Of a DNA stretch of 64,000 nt, positions 9,772 through 17,505 are shown in pieces. The notes below the pieces were generated by a model. The model was not told where the DNA came from and did no database searches. It worked only from the letters and a program-made list of their open reading frames with translations. The translations under genes were made by a program, and so were the position numbers. Source of the DNA: Rhodobium gokarnense (GTDB lineage Bacteria; Pseudomonadota; Alphaproteobacteria; Rhizobiales; Rhodobiaceae); NCBI RefSeq assembly GCF_025961475.1, contig NZ_JAOQNS010000011.1:1-64000 (forward strand), read 5' to 3'. Within the stretch, counting starts at the first letter, position 1. Each line of letters starts with the position of its first letter.

Positions 9772-11001
9772 TCAGTCCAGCCAGCAGGTCGGCGCCTTGC
9801 CGCGCTGCTGCTGGACGATGCCGAGCGAGCGCCGTGTCTTGAAACCGATGAGCCCGTCGGCGCCGCCGACGTCGTGGCCGGCCTTTTCCATCGATAGCTG
9901 GAGCTGGCGGACCTTGCCGCGGGTGGTGGTGCGGATCGGGTGCCAGTTGCCGACGAAGCCGACATCGTTGCCGTAGCGGTCGGCGAGATGGCCGACGAAG
10001 AGGGCATAGACGTCGGATTCGTTGTACTCCTTGAGGACGTAGAAATTGTCGGTGGCGATGAAGGCCGGCCCAAAGCGCCCGGCCGGCATCAGGAGGTAGC
10101 CGGGCAGCTTCAGTTCGAAAGCCGGAAAGTCGCGGCCCTTGACCCGCTTGATCCCCTCGCGCACCCACTTTGCGATCGGCTGGCCGCGGTCGGGTCCCTC
10201 GCGCGAGCAGGAAATGTCCGCCGGAACCGTCACCTCATAGCCCCAGTCGCGGCCCGGCACCCAGCCATGGTCCTTCAGGTAGTTGGCGATGGAGGCAAGG
10301 ACGTCGGGCGCCGAGCGCCAGATGTCGCGCTTGCCGTCGCCGTCGAAGTCGACGGCGTATTTCAGGAAGCTGGTCGGGAGGAACTGCGGCTGGCCGAGGG
10401 CGCCGCCCCAGGAGCTTCTCATCTCGCGGCGACTGATATGCCCGTCATCGAGGATCTTTAAAGCGGCCACCGTCTCCTTTTTGAAGAAATCCGGGCGCTG
10501 GCCCATGAAGGCGCGGGTGGCAACGACCCTCAGCGCATCCTTCGGGATGCTGGCGCTGCCGTAACCGGATTCCCGCGCCCAGATGGCGAGCACGATGCGC
10601 CGCGGCACGCCGAAGCGGCGCTCCACCGCATCGAGGGTGCCCTTGTGGCGGGCCATCAGCGAGCGGCCGCTGCGCACGAGCGCCGTGAAGCGATTGTCGG
10701 AGAAGTAGCGGGCCGGGGCGCGGAATTCGGCCTGGTAGTTGACCTTGGGCGGCCCGCCGCCGCCGGGGCGCGTGAGGCCCGGGAGCGAGGTGTCGGGGGT
10801 AAGGCCGGACAGTTCGCGGCTGAGCGTTCCGCTGGAGACCCCCGCGGCGCGGGCGGCCGGAACGATCTCACGCTCCAGGAACTTCCGGAACTGGGCGTCA
10901 TAGGCGCCGGCCGTCGCGTGAGGCGCGGCGAAGGCGAGGCCCATAAAGGTGGCGGCGCCGATGGCGATCAAACGCGAGAGGCGGGGGGATGTTTGGTGCA
11001 A
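9772..11001 (-). CDS. Lytic murein transglycosylase, MltB family
   Basis: Cleaves the MurNAc-GlcNAc bond of peptidoglycan with 1,6-anhydro product. The SLT_2 domain has catalytic Glu in WARESGYGS (about residue 144), with GGALGQPQFLPTSF and DFDGDGKRDIW downstream, followed by a C-terminal peptidoglycan-binding repeat (ADGLIGFKTRRSLG). The last residues are TCWLD. I chose a TTG start because an AAGGGAG ribosome-binding site lies 7 bases upstream and the protein then opens with a clean signal peptide (SRLIAIGAATFMGLAFA). An ATG 60 bases further upstream (11061) would add 20 residues ahead of that signal peptide and has no good binding site. Confidence 0.9.
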   Translation of the reverse strand: MHQTSPRLSRLIAIGAATFMGLAFAAPHATAGAYDAQFRKFLEREIVPAARAAGVSSGTLSRELSGLTPDTSLPGLTRPGGGGPPKVNYQAEFRAPARYFSDNRFTALVRSGRSLMARHKGTLDAVERRFGVPRRIVLAIWARESGYGSASIPKDALRVVATRAFMGQRPDFFKKETVAALKILDDGHISRREMRSSWGGALGQPQFLPTSFLKYAVDFDGDGKRDIWRSAPDVLASIANYLKDHGWVPGRDWGYEVTVPADISCSREGPDRGQPIAKWVREGIKRVKGRDFPAFELKLPGYLLMPAGRFGPAFIATDNFYVLKEYNESDVYALFVGHLADRYGNDVGFVGNWHPIRTTTRGKVRQLQLSMEKAGHDVGGADGLIGFKTRRSLGIVQQQRGKAPTCWLD

Positions 11002-11724
11002 GAAAGGCTCCCTTCGGCAGGCCCGGTGGCGCGGCGGATGTTTCGCGAAAGGATAGAGCAACAGCTCGCGCCGTTGAACCGGCAGCGAACCGGTCGGCCG
11101 ACATCGACGGACATGCCAGCGGGCAGGGACAGGAAGCGCGGGAGGGAAGGGTGCCGACCGGGATAATCCTCAGAATAATCCGAGGGGTCCCCCGGCCGGC
11201 AAGCCAGCGCCAAAGGGGGGTGAGAGGACGCCGGCATTCCTGACCGGCTTCCGGCGGCGGTTTGACCGCGACAACCGCACCGGGCGGCAACCGCAGGACA
11301 ACACCGGCCGGAAGGCCCGGTGCCGCGGAATCTGAAAAAACCGCGGGAATTTTTCACTCAATATACCGCGATGCGGGAAAAGCAAAGATCAAAAGTAGTT
11401 CATGCCGGTCCGATGTGGAAAAACCCTGCGAATTTGAATTAAATTAGAAGAAGCTGATTATTATTGTACCGAATCTCGTACTAAACACTTGTTCTGTGGG
11501 TTGCGTCGACTGGACTTTGCTTTTTCAAATTGCAGAAATGAAACGGCCCACGGGTTTCCAAGGCCGTTCCCGGCCGGATAGCGGCGCGCGATTCGGCACT
11601 GTTTCAAAAAATCGACGCCGGCATGGGTGACATTTCGGGTCCGGCCACCACCGGCAGCCGCAGCGATACCGAATCGGTGCCCGATACCGTAAGAAGACCA
11701 AAGATCTTTTTCGGGGAGAGGGCC
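11002..11724. other. Long non-coding gap with an AT-rich island
   Basis: No convincing gene. The first part is GC-rich. Bases about 11330-11540 are clearly AT-richer than the surroundings, with runs such as GAATTTGAATTAAATTAG. On the minus strand CTTTGC (11382-11387), 16 bases, TATATT (11360-11365) is a possible promoter toward the transglycosylase with a ~350-base leader. Before the ArsC-like gene the sequence becomes GC-rich again. Confidence 0.4.
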
Positions 11725-12075
11725 ATGTCCGTCGCCATTTACGGTATCAAGAACTGCAGCACCATGAAGAAGGCGTTCGACTGGCTGGACGCCAACGATA
11801 TCGATTACGTCTTCCACGATTACAAGAAGGAAGGCGCCGGACAGGCGGCGTTGCAGCGCTGGTGTGCGGCGGCGGGCTGGGAGAAGGTCCTCAACCGTGC
11901 CGGCATGACCTTCCGCAAGCTGCCCGACGAGGCCAAGGCCGATCTCGATGAGGCAAAGGCCATCGCGCTGATGCTGGAAAAGCCGTCGATGATCAAGCGC
12001 CCGGTTCTTGAGACGGAGGCCACCATCGAACTCGGCTTCAAGCCCGAACGCTACGCGGCGATCTTCGGCAAATAG
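11725..12075 (+). CDS. ArsC/Spx-family reductase-like protein (YffB type)
   Basis: Thioredoxin-fold protein of 116 residues with the family opening VAIYGIKNCSTMKKAFDWL: Cys10 is the single conserved thiol and the CxxxK spacing (CSTMK) is that of the YffB branch. The RPV segment near residue 92 (IKRPVL) is the usual cis-proline/Arg loop. YffB-type proteins are thought to be glutathione-dependent thiol reductases rather than true arsenate reductases, and no ars genes lie nearby. A strong GGGGAGAGG ribosome-binding site precedes the ATG. Probably monocistronic. Confidence 0.88.
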   Translation: MSVAIYGIKNCSTMKKAFDWLDANDIDYVFHDYKKEGAGQAALQRWCAAAGWEKVLNRAGMTFRKLPDEAKADLDEAKAIALMLEKPSMIKRPVLETEATIELGFKPERYAAIFGK

Positions 12076-12271
12076 GCGGCCCCCGGCGCGGGTCGCACAG
12101 GTCGCTTTCGGCCATCTCCTTCAGAAGCAATTTTTCTCGCCTCGGCCTGGACGCCCGGGAGGCGGGTGCCGTTGCGCGTGCCGCCGGGAGCCTTTCCGCA
12201 AATGCGCGCGGCTAACCCGACGTTTCCCGGGCTCTCTGCTCGCCGCTGGATGCACAGCGCCGAACATATCT

Positions 12272-12298
12272 CGATATATCTTGACATACGATATATCG
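12272..12298. promoter_or_regulatory. Palindromic operator over the padR promoter
   Basis: CGATATATC (12272-12280) and GATATATCG (12290-12298) form an inverted repeat around TTGACATAC. The right arm is itself part of a perfect 10-bp palindrome, and a third partial copy (TTATATCGG) follows at 12303. TTGACA (12281-12286) looks like a -35 box lying between the arms, so a bound dimer would block transcription. PadR proteins usually repress their own promoter through such AT-rich palindromes. Confidence 0.6.
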
Positions 12299-12316
12299 GG
12301 ACTTATATCGGAACCC

Positions 12317-12916
12317 ATGAGAAACCATCGAAACTCCGGCGGCAGAGGCCGCCATTTCACCCAGAACCATCAACACGAGGGCTGCGTGCCCCACGAGCAT
12401 GCCCACGAACACGGCCATGGCCGAGGCCACGGCGGCGGGCGCGGAAACGGCCGCGGCCGGCTGTTCGACTATGGCGAGCTGCGGCTGCTGGTGCTGGCCA
12501 TGATCGACGAGACGCCGCGCCACGGCTACGAGCTGATCAAGGCCATCGAGGAGCGCTTCGCCGGCAGCTATTCGCCGAGTCCGGGCGTCATCTACCCGAC
12601 GCTCGCCTGGCTCGACGACATGGGCTACGCCGACATCGAGGCGGCCGAGGGCGGTCGCAAGCGCTACCACATCACCGAAGAGGGCGCGGCGTTCCTGACC
12701 GCCAACCGCGCCGCGGCCGAGGCCCTGATGTCCCGCACGGCCGACGGCCATGGCGGCCGGCATGCCGGCGCTCCGGCGCCGGTGGTCCGCGCCATGGAAA
12801 ACCTGAAGACCGCGCTGCGCCTGAGGCTGCGCGAAGGGCCGGTCGATCCGGAAGCGGCAAAGGCGATGGCCGCCGCCATCGATCGGGCCGCATCCGAGGT
12901 GGAGAACGCGGAATGA
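12317..12916 (+). CDS. PadR-family regulator with His-rich N terminus (YqjI-like)
   Basis: The PadR winged-helix domain runs from about residue 52 (LFDYGELRLLVLAMIDETPR, HGYELIKAIEERF, YPTLAWLDDMGY, KRYHITEEG). Ahead of it are about 50 residues rich in His and Gly (HEHAHEHGHGRGHGGG), a plausible metal-binding arm. The E. coli PadR protein YqjI has an N-terminal extension of this kind, responds to nickel/iron and controls a ferric-siderophore reductase. Here the partner is a DUF2218 gene overlapping by four bases (ATGA), a domain often found with siderophore-interacting proteins. Metal-responsive control is thus an inference. ATG chosen directly after the palindromic operator; the frame is open upstream but would read through it. 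199 residues. Confidence 0.85.
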   Translation: MRNHRNSGGRGRHFTQNHQHEGCVPHEHAHEHGHGRGHGGGRGNGRGRLFDYGELRLLVLAMIDETPRHGYELIKAIEERFAGSYSPSPGVIYPTLAWLDDMGYADIEAAEGGRKRYHITEEGAAFLTANRAAAEALMSRTADGHGGRHAGAPAPVVRAMENLKTALRLRLREGPVDPEAAKAMAAAIDRAASEVENAE

Positions 12917-13239
12917 CCGGAACCTTACAGAACGCTGAGACCGCCCGCGTGCCCGGCGTCCACCGCGTCGCCGACATCGCGACGGAGCGGGCGAGCCGTT
13001 ACCTGCAGCAGCTCGCCAAGCACTTCGGGCACAAGCTGCCGGTGACCTTCGACGAAACCACCGGGTCGATCGCCTTTGCCGGCGGCACCTGTGCGATGGC
13101 CGCCGACGAGCGGGCGCTCACCCTTTACGTGGTCGCGCCCGATGCGGAGGGAGCCGACAGGCTCGCCGACGTCATGGAACGCCATCTCGTCCGCTTCGCC
13201 TTTCGCGAGGAGATGGAGATCGCCTGGCGCGCCGCCTGA
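12913..13239 (+). CDS. DUF2218 domain protein
   Basis: Small cytoplasmic protein of 108 residues with no signal peptide. The whole length matches DUF2218: GVHRVADIATERASRYLQQL, HFGHKLPV, then a C-terminal ADVMERHLVRFAFREEMEIAW. The biochemical function of the domain is not established; it occurs alone or next to or fused with siderophore-interacting ferric reductases. The start codon overlaps the stop of the padR gene, so the two are translationally coupled and presumably under the same repressor. A terminator hairpin follows within 35 bases. Confidence 0.85.
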   Translation: MTGTLQNAETARVPGVHRVADIATERASRYLQQLAKHFGHKLPVTFDETTGSIAFAGGTCAMAADERALTLYVVAPDAEGADRLADVMERHLVRFAFREEMEIAWRAA

Positions 13240-13271
13240 GGCAAATCGGAAATCTTGAGATAAGGGAGCAG

Positions 13272-13305
13272 ACGCCGGGGCCGACCGCCCCGGCGTTCTG
13301 TTTTT
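13272..13305 (+). terminator. Terminator after the padR-DUF2218 operon
   Basis: ACGCCGGGGC (13272-13281) and GCCCCGGCGT (13287-13296) form a 10-bp stem with a five-base loop, followed by TCTGTTTTT. It lies just before the 3' end of the convergent RTX gene. Confidence 0.8.
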
Positions 13306-13313
13306 CCGGCGTC

Positions 13314-14438
13314 CTAGAAAAGGTCTTCGATGTCGAAGACGGTGCCGCCGATATTGACGTGTTCGACGCCGATCAGGAGATCGCTGCCGAGATGGCCGAC
13401 ATCGTCGGTGATCCGCGCATTGCCGTCGCCAAGATCGGTGACGGTGTAGCGGTCGGGATCGCCGCCATAGCCCGCTGTGTCAGTGCCGCTGCCGCCGACG
13501 AGGCGGTCGTTGCCGCGCCCGCCGCAGAGCCAGTCGTCGCCGCCGCCGCCGAACAGCCGGTCGTCGCCGGTGCCGCCGAGCAGCCGGTCATTGTGGCGGT
13601 TTCCGGAGAGCAGATCGTCGCCGCCGCCTCCGAGAAGGAAGTCGCGGCCGTTGCCGCCCTTCAGCGTGTCGTCGTGGCGCCCGCCGTCGAGGGTGTCGCT
13701 GCCGACATGGCCGAGCAACTGGTCGCGGCCGCCGTCGCCGTACAGCGCGTCGCCGCCGCGCCCGCCGAGCAGGGTATCGTTCCCCGGGCCGCCATGCGCC
13801 TCGTCCGACCCGGTGCCGCCGCCGAGCTTGTCGTTGCCCTTTGCGCCGGTGAGCGTGTCGTTGCCGCCCCGGCCGAAGAGGACGTCGGAGCCGCTGCCGC
13901 CGTCGAGGTCGTTGGCCTCGTTGCGGTCATCGGTAAACGAGCCCGGCGTCTGGTAGTTGGCGAAATGCTCCAGATATTCGGTGAGCCGGGTATTGTAGGC
14001 GTCGCTGCCGACGTCGGTGCCGCCGGATTCGATGAAGTCCTTGAGCCCGCCGGTGCCGAGCAAATGCGATGCGGCGATCATGCCGCTCTTGGTCAGCGCG
14101 ACGCCGTTGAGGGTCTGGCCCGCATAGATGTCGAGGCCGAAATACTCGATCCGGTCCCACAGCAGCGAAAACCACTCCTGCGCGGCCGCGTTCTGTGCCG
14201 CGGGCGTGGCGAGGAATTCGGCGCGGCTGTCGATGCCGTCCTTGCCGGTGAAGCCGCCGGAAAAGTCGTTGTTGTAGGCGTTGCCGTCGGCGGACACATA
14301 GCCGAGGTCGATCAGCGCCGCCTCGCCGAACTGGTAGGCGCCGAGATAGCCGTAGCTGTTGACCGCCGAATAGTTGTTGCTGGATTCGCGTTCCCGCATC
14401 GCCAGCATGAAGTCGCCGTAACTGCCTGCAGCACCCAT
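13314..14438 (-). CDS. RTX protein with lysozyme/transglycosylase-like N-terminal domain
   Basis: 374 residues without an N-terminal signal peptide. Residues 1-180 include RERESSNNYSAVNSYGYLGAYQFGE, given here by its key parts: Glu in RES, then NYSAVN and GxYQF. This pattern resembles transglycosylase/lysozyme-like domains. From about residue 185 come some 15 glycine-rich nonapeptides of GGxGxDxLx type (GGSGSDVLFGRGGNDTL), which bind calcium and direct export by type I secretion. The C terminus ends VFDIEDLF, like RTX secretion signals. No ABC exporter gene is in this window. I infer a secreted, calcium-folded peptidoglycan or glycan hydrolase; activity is unproven. ATG chosen at 14438 with GGGGGA eight bases upstream; an in-frame ATG at 14492 is less likely. 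Confidence 0.85.
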   Translation of the reverse strand: MGAAGSYGDFMLAMRERESSNNYSAVNSYGYLGAYQFGEAALIDLGYVSADGNAYNNDFSGGFTGKDGIDSRAEFLATPAAQNAAAQEWFSLLWDRIEYFGLDIYAGQTLNGVALTKSGMIAASHLLGTGGLKDFIESGGTDVGSDAYNTRLTEYLEHFANYQTPGSFTDDRNEANDLDGGSGSDVLFGRGGNDTLTGAKGNDKLGGGTGSDEAHGGPGNDTLLGGRGGDALYGDGGRDQLLGHVGSDTLDGGRHDDTLKGGNGRDFLLGGGGDDLLSGNRHNDRLLGGTGDDRLFGGGGDDWLCGGRGNDRLVGGSGTDTAGYGGDPDRYTVTDLGDGNARITDDVGHLGSDLLIGVEHVNIGGTVFDIEDLF

Positions 14439-14553
14439 CGAAGATCCCCCGTTCCAAACGCCGGATAGCGGAGACTCTAGGGCAGGGCACATGTCCGGCG
14501 GATTAACAGCGCCGGCATCAAGGCCGCGATTGCCGACAGTTTTTCGTGCAGCG

Positions 14554-14568
14554 TTAATGCCGGGTTAA
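14554..14568. promoter_or_regulatory. Perfect CtrA-type box upstream of the RTX gene
   Basis: TTAATGCCGGGTTAA is an exact TTAA-N7-TTAA, the binding site of the cell-cycle regulator CtrA in alphaproteobacteria. It lies about 120 bases upstream of the RTX start, downstream of the terminator of the preceding gene, and another TTAA half-site follows near 14506. I saw no other perfect match in intergenic sequence of this window. Confidence 0.55.
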
Positions 14569-14599
14569 GCAAGCCGCTGCCGGCGCTGGGGCCGCACGT

Positions 14600-14630
14600 A
14601 AAGACCGGCCGCATGGGGTGGCCGGTCTTT
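14600..14630 (-). terminator. Terminator of the small L,D-transpeptidase gene
   Basis: AAGACCGGCC (14601-14610) pairs with GGCCGGTCTT (14620-14629), loop GCATGGGGT. The T-run on the minus strand is short. Confidence 0.6.
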
Positions 14631-14654
14631 CTCGTCCGGACGATCGGGGATGAT

Positions 14655-15080
14655 CTAGCGCCGGATGACGATCTGGGTGTTGCGCATGCCGTGCTGGCGA
14701 ATGAGCTGGTAGAGGCGGCGCGCATTGGCCGGGTGCAGGCGCACGCAGCCATGGGAGGCGGGGCGCCCGAGCCGGCGGATGGCGTTGGTACCGTGGATCG
14801 CATAGCCGCCGCGGAAGAACACCGAATGGGGCATCGGCGAATTGTGGTACTTCGACGAATAGTGCATCCGCTTCAGCACCTTCGGCCGGTAGGTGCCGGT
14901 CGGCGTGCGATAGCCGCGCCGCGCGGTGGAGACAGGCCAGGAATAGGTCTGCCGACCGTTGACGATGACGCGCATTTTCTGCTGCGAAAGATCGATCCTG
15001 GCAACGACCGAGGCACTGGAAATGCCCGGGGTCAGCGTGAGAAACAAAAGGGACACAACGGTCAGCAGAATGCGCTTCAT
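14655..15080 (-). CDS. Small periplasmic L,D-transpeptidase (YkuD domain)
   Basis: 141 residues: a signal peptide (KRILLTVVSLLFLTL...SSA) then little more than a YkuD catalytic domain, with GYAIHGTNAIRRLG and the active-site SHGCVRLHP (Cys about residue 112). Such minimal enzymes make 3-3 cross-links or attach outer-membrane proteins such as beta-barrels to peptidoglycan in alphaproteobacteria. ATG chosen at the signal peptide with GGAGAAG upstream; a longer frame starts at 15122. It precedes the RTX gene on the same strand but a terminator separates them. Confidence 0.93.
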   Translation of the reverse strand: MKRILLTVVSLLFLTLTPGISSASVVARIDLSQQKMRVIVNGRQTYSWPVSTARRGYRTPTGTYRPKVLKRMHYSSKYHNSPMPHSVFFRGGYAIHGTNAIRRLGRPASHGCVRLHPANARRLYQLIRQHGMRNTQIVIRR

Positions 15081-15287
15081 AAGACTTCTCCACCCGACGC
15101 GACTACTTGGGGGTAATCGCAAGACCTGCCACTCTGCCTAAGAATTGCCATATTTTAGAATGGCTTTCAATAAACTGTCCGTGATTTGGCTTTGGCAGTT
15201 GCAGAACGGGGTTAATCGCTCTGGCGGATATCGGTTTTTCCGATGATCTCGGGGCGGATCCGGGAGCGCCTTGCGGGACCGGAAACC

Positions 15288-15635
15288 TCACCGGTCCCGG
15301 CTGCGGGCGCAGTCGACGCAGAGCGTTGCCGACGGGTCGATCTCCAGCCGGCGTTCCACGATGTCCTCGCCGCAGGAAAGACAGTAGCCGTAGTCGCCCC
15401 GGCCGAGCCGGTCGAGCGCGGCAGCGATGCGCGAGAGCTCGGCGGCGCGCTGGCGCTCGTTGGCCGCGGCCATCGCCTGGTGCTGCAGGGCGTCCATGCG
15501 CGACAGCCGGCCGACGCTCTGCTGGTCGAGTTCCACCGTGCCGCGGCTCTCAGCCGAGGTATCGGAAAGGCCCTGTAATTCGTCGCGCCGGGCAATCAGG
15601 AGCGCGCGAAAGTGCTCCAGCCTGTCGTCGTCCAT
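15288..15635 (-). CDS. DksA/TraR-type C4 zinc-finger protein
   Basis: 115 residues. An N-terminal alpha-helical hairpin (DDDRLEHFRALLIARRDEL, then QHQAMAAANERQRAAELSRI) is followed by the C4 zinc finger CLSCG...LCVDC near residues 86-110. DksA-like proteins bind in the secondary channel of RNA polymerase and modulate initiation with ppGpp; the helical hairpin here is shorter than in E. coli DksA (151 residues), so it may be one of the short paralogues. Divergent from nnrU with a 190-base gap. Confidence 0.88.
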   Translation of the reverse strand: MDDDRLEHFRALLIARRDELQGLSDTSAESRGTVELDQQSVGRLSRMDALQHQAMAAANERQRAAELSRIAAALDRLGRGDYGYCLSCGEDIVERRLEIDPSATLCVDCARSRDR

Positions 15636-15824
15636 GGCGTCCTCCCTGCCGTCTTTTGGTCTCGAACGAATGGCTGCCAGCCTTGCCGGTTCGCGGCCCC
15701 GCGGCAAGGGCTGGCGGCAGGGCTCGGCGGCGGGCCGTCTAAATCGCCCCAGCCCGGGTCGCTTTTCGCGACCGGGAATGCTATCGGCTTGACGCATGTG
15801 TTGTTCGCGGGGTGGGGTGAAGTC

Positions 15825-16397
15825 ATGACCATGTTGATCATCGGCCTGGTGGCCTTTCTGGGCGTCCATCTGGTGCCGTCGATGCCGGCGCTGAAGGGCC
15901 GCCTGACGGGAACGCTGGGCGATAACGGCTATCGCGCCGTCCATGCGGTCATCGCCCTTGTCGGCTTGGTGCTGATCGTCTGGGGCTATGGCGAGGCGCG
16001 GGCCGCCGGCGTGCCGGTGCTCTACGACCCGCCGCTGTTCCTGCGCCACCTCGTGCATCTCCTGATGCTGCCGGTGTTCATTCTTCTGATCAGCGCCTAC
16101 GCCCATGGTCGCATCACCAGGGCCGTGCGCCACCCGATGGTGCTGGCGGTCAAGCTCTGGGCCTTCGCCCATCTGCTGGTCAATGGCGACCTTGCCTCCG
16201 TCGTCCTCTTCGGCTCGTTCCTTGCCTGGGGCGTCATCGCCCGCATTTCGCTGGCGCGGCGCGAGCGGGCGGGACTGGTGACCGTCACCGGCGGCCCGGT
16301 GCGCAACGACATCATCGCCATCGTCGGCGGCCTCGTCCTCTACGGCATCTTCGTCATGAAGGCGCATAGCTGGCTGATCGGCGTCCCCGTCTTCTAG
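15825..16397 (+). CDS. NnrU family membrane protein
   Basis: 190-residue inner-membrane protein with about six hydrophobic segments, starting MTMLIIGLVAFLGVHLVPSM. Conserved NnrU features include HLVPSMPALKGRL, WGYGEARAAG and HPMVLAVKLWAFAHLLVNGD. NnrU proteins were named from denitrification clusters, where they are linked to nitric oxide/nitrite reduction and haem-related steps; the family is also common outside such clusters, and no denitrification genes lie here. Start chosen after GGTGGGGTGAAG. Confidence 0.88.
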   Translation: MTMLIIGLVAFLGVHLVPSMPALKGRLTGTLGDNGYRAVHAVIALVGLVLIVWGYGEARAAGVPVLYDPPLFLRHLVHLLMLPVFILLISAYAHGRITRAVRHPMVLAVKLWAFAHLLVNGDLASVVLFGSFLAWGVIARISLARRERAGLVTVTGGPVRNDIIAIVGGLVLYGIFVMKAHSWLIGVPVF

Positions 16398-16618
16398 GGC
16401 TTCGGGCGGGAGCTGCCGACCGGCGGCCGGTCGCCGCCTTTCTGCAACACTTCCCCGGCAACGATGGCGGAAGGGGATTCTTCGGCGCCGCGCCTTGCGC
16501 GCCGCCTTGTTCTCGTCCAAAAGGCCGGCCAATGCGTCAGTCGTGCCGCATCTGCGGCCGGTTTCGGGCGCGCGCCCGGGATGCCCATAGCGGCGCCCGT
16601 CGCGGCGCCAAAGACGGT

Positions 16619-16647
16619 TTGCGAGAAAACGGTCAACCGGCTAATGT
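16619..16647 (+). promoter_or_regulatory. Candidate promoter of yfgM-bamB-der
   Basis: TTGCGA (16619-16624), 17-base spacer, TAATGT (16642-16647), giving a leader of roughly 50 bases before the yfgM-like ATG. The remainder of the 308-base gap after nnrU shows no gene or repeat. Confidence 0.4.
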
Positions 16648-16705
16648 GGCGCCGCTTTTTCGGGTTCTTGAGTGCACGGGCCGGCAGGTCACGGGGCGGA
16701 GGAAT

Positions 16706-17503
16706 ATGTCCGACATCTTTCGCGAAGTTGATGAAGAGCTTCGCCACGAAAACTACAAGCGTCTTTGGGACAAATACGGCCTCTATGTCGTCGCCGTCGC
16801 CGTTCTCATCGTCGTCGGCACTGCCGGCTATCGCGGCTGGGAGGCCTGGGAGGCCTCGCGCTCCCGAGAAGCGGGCGACCGCTTCGTCTCCGCGCTGGAA
16901 GCGGCCGATCAGGGCCAGGCGACGACGGCAGAGGAAGCCCTCAACGGGATCGCCGCCGACGCCCCCTCCGGCTACGCCGCGCTTGCCGAGATGCGCGCCG
17001 CATCGCTCGCCGCCGAGACCGACAATATCGAGCAGGCGATCACCTCATTCCGGGCGATCGCCGACAACAGCTCGCTGGCCAAGCCACTGCGCGATGCCGC
17101 GCGCATCCGCGCCGGCTATCTGATGGTCGACACGGCGAGCTACGACGACCTCAAGACCTATCTCGCGCCGATGGCCGCGACCGGCGAGCCGTGGCGCCAT
17201 TCGGCCCGCGAGATCATCGGCCTTGCCGCCTACAAGGCCGACGACGTCGCCGCGGCGAAGGAGAATTTCGAGGAGATCGTCGCCGACCGCGCCGCGCCCC
17301 AGGAACTGCGCCAGCGCGCCGAGATCATGCTCGGCCTGATCGGATCGCGCTCGGGCGCGGCGACCGCGGACAGCGCCCCATCTACGGAGAGTTCACCGGC
17401 GGCTGACAGCGCACCGGCGACCGACAATGCGGCGGGCGACGAGAGCGCCGATGCGGCCAGCCCCCCGACCCCGCAACAAGGCACCGACGGCAAGGATCAG
17501 TAA
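16706..17503 (+). CDS. YfgM-like tetratricopeptide membrane protein
   Basis: 265 residues. A short cytoplasmic N terminus (SDIFREVDEELRHENYKRLW) leads into one membrane segment (YGLYVVAVAVLIVVGTAGY), then alpha-helical TPR-like repeats to about residue 215 in the periplasm and a low-complexity Ala/Ser/Pro/Asp tail. It matches the YfgM layout, an ancillary factor of the SecYEG translocon and periplasmic chaperone network. The order yfgM-bamB-der is conserved in proteobacteria. A GGCGGAGGAAT ribosome-binding site supports the ATG; bamB follows after two bases. Confidence 0.88.
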   Translation: MSDIFREVDEELRHENYKRLWDKYGLYVVAVAVLIVVGTAGYRGWEAWEASRSREAGDRFVSALEAADQGQATTAEEALNGIAADAPSGYAALAEMRAASLAAETDNIEQAITSFRAIADNSSLAKPLRDAARIRAGYLMVDTASYDDLKTYLAPMAATGEPWRHSAREIIGLAAYKADDVAAAKENFEEIVADRAAPQELRQRAEIMLGLIGSRSGAATADSAPSTESSPAADSAPATDNAAGDESADAASPPTPQQGTDGKDQ

Positions 17504-17505
17504 GC

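Noticed and set aside
11461-11817. Minus-strand 118-residue frame in the gap before the ArsC-like gene
   Set aside because: It overlaps the ArsC-like gene by over 90 bases, has no ribosome-binding site, and resembles no family.
13500-13900. Tandem repeat pattern that might suggest a CRISPR array
   Set aside because: The period is 27 bases or multiples, in frame, and encodes RTX nonapeptides; there are no unique spacers.
13359-14468. Plus-strand open frame with Val/Ala repeats opposite the RTX gene
   Set aside because: It is the mirror of the glycine-rich nonapeptide repeats; the minus-strand reading gives calcium-binding motifs and a family-like C terminus.
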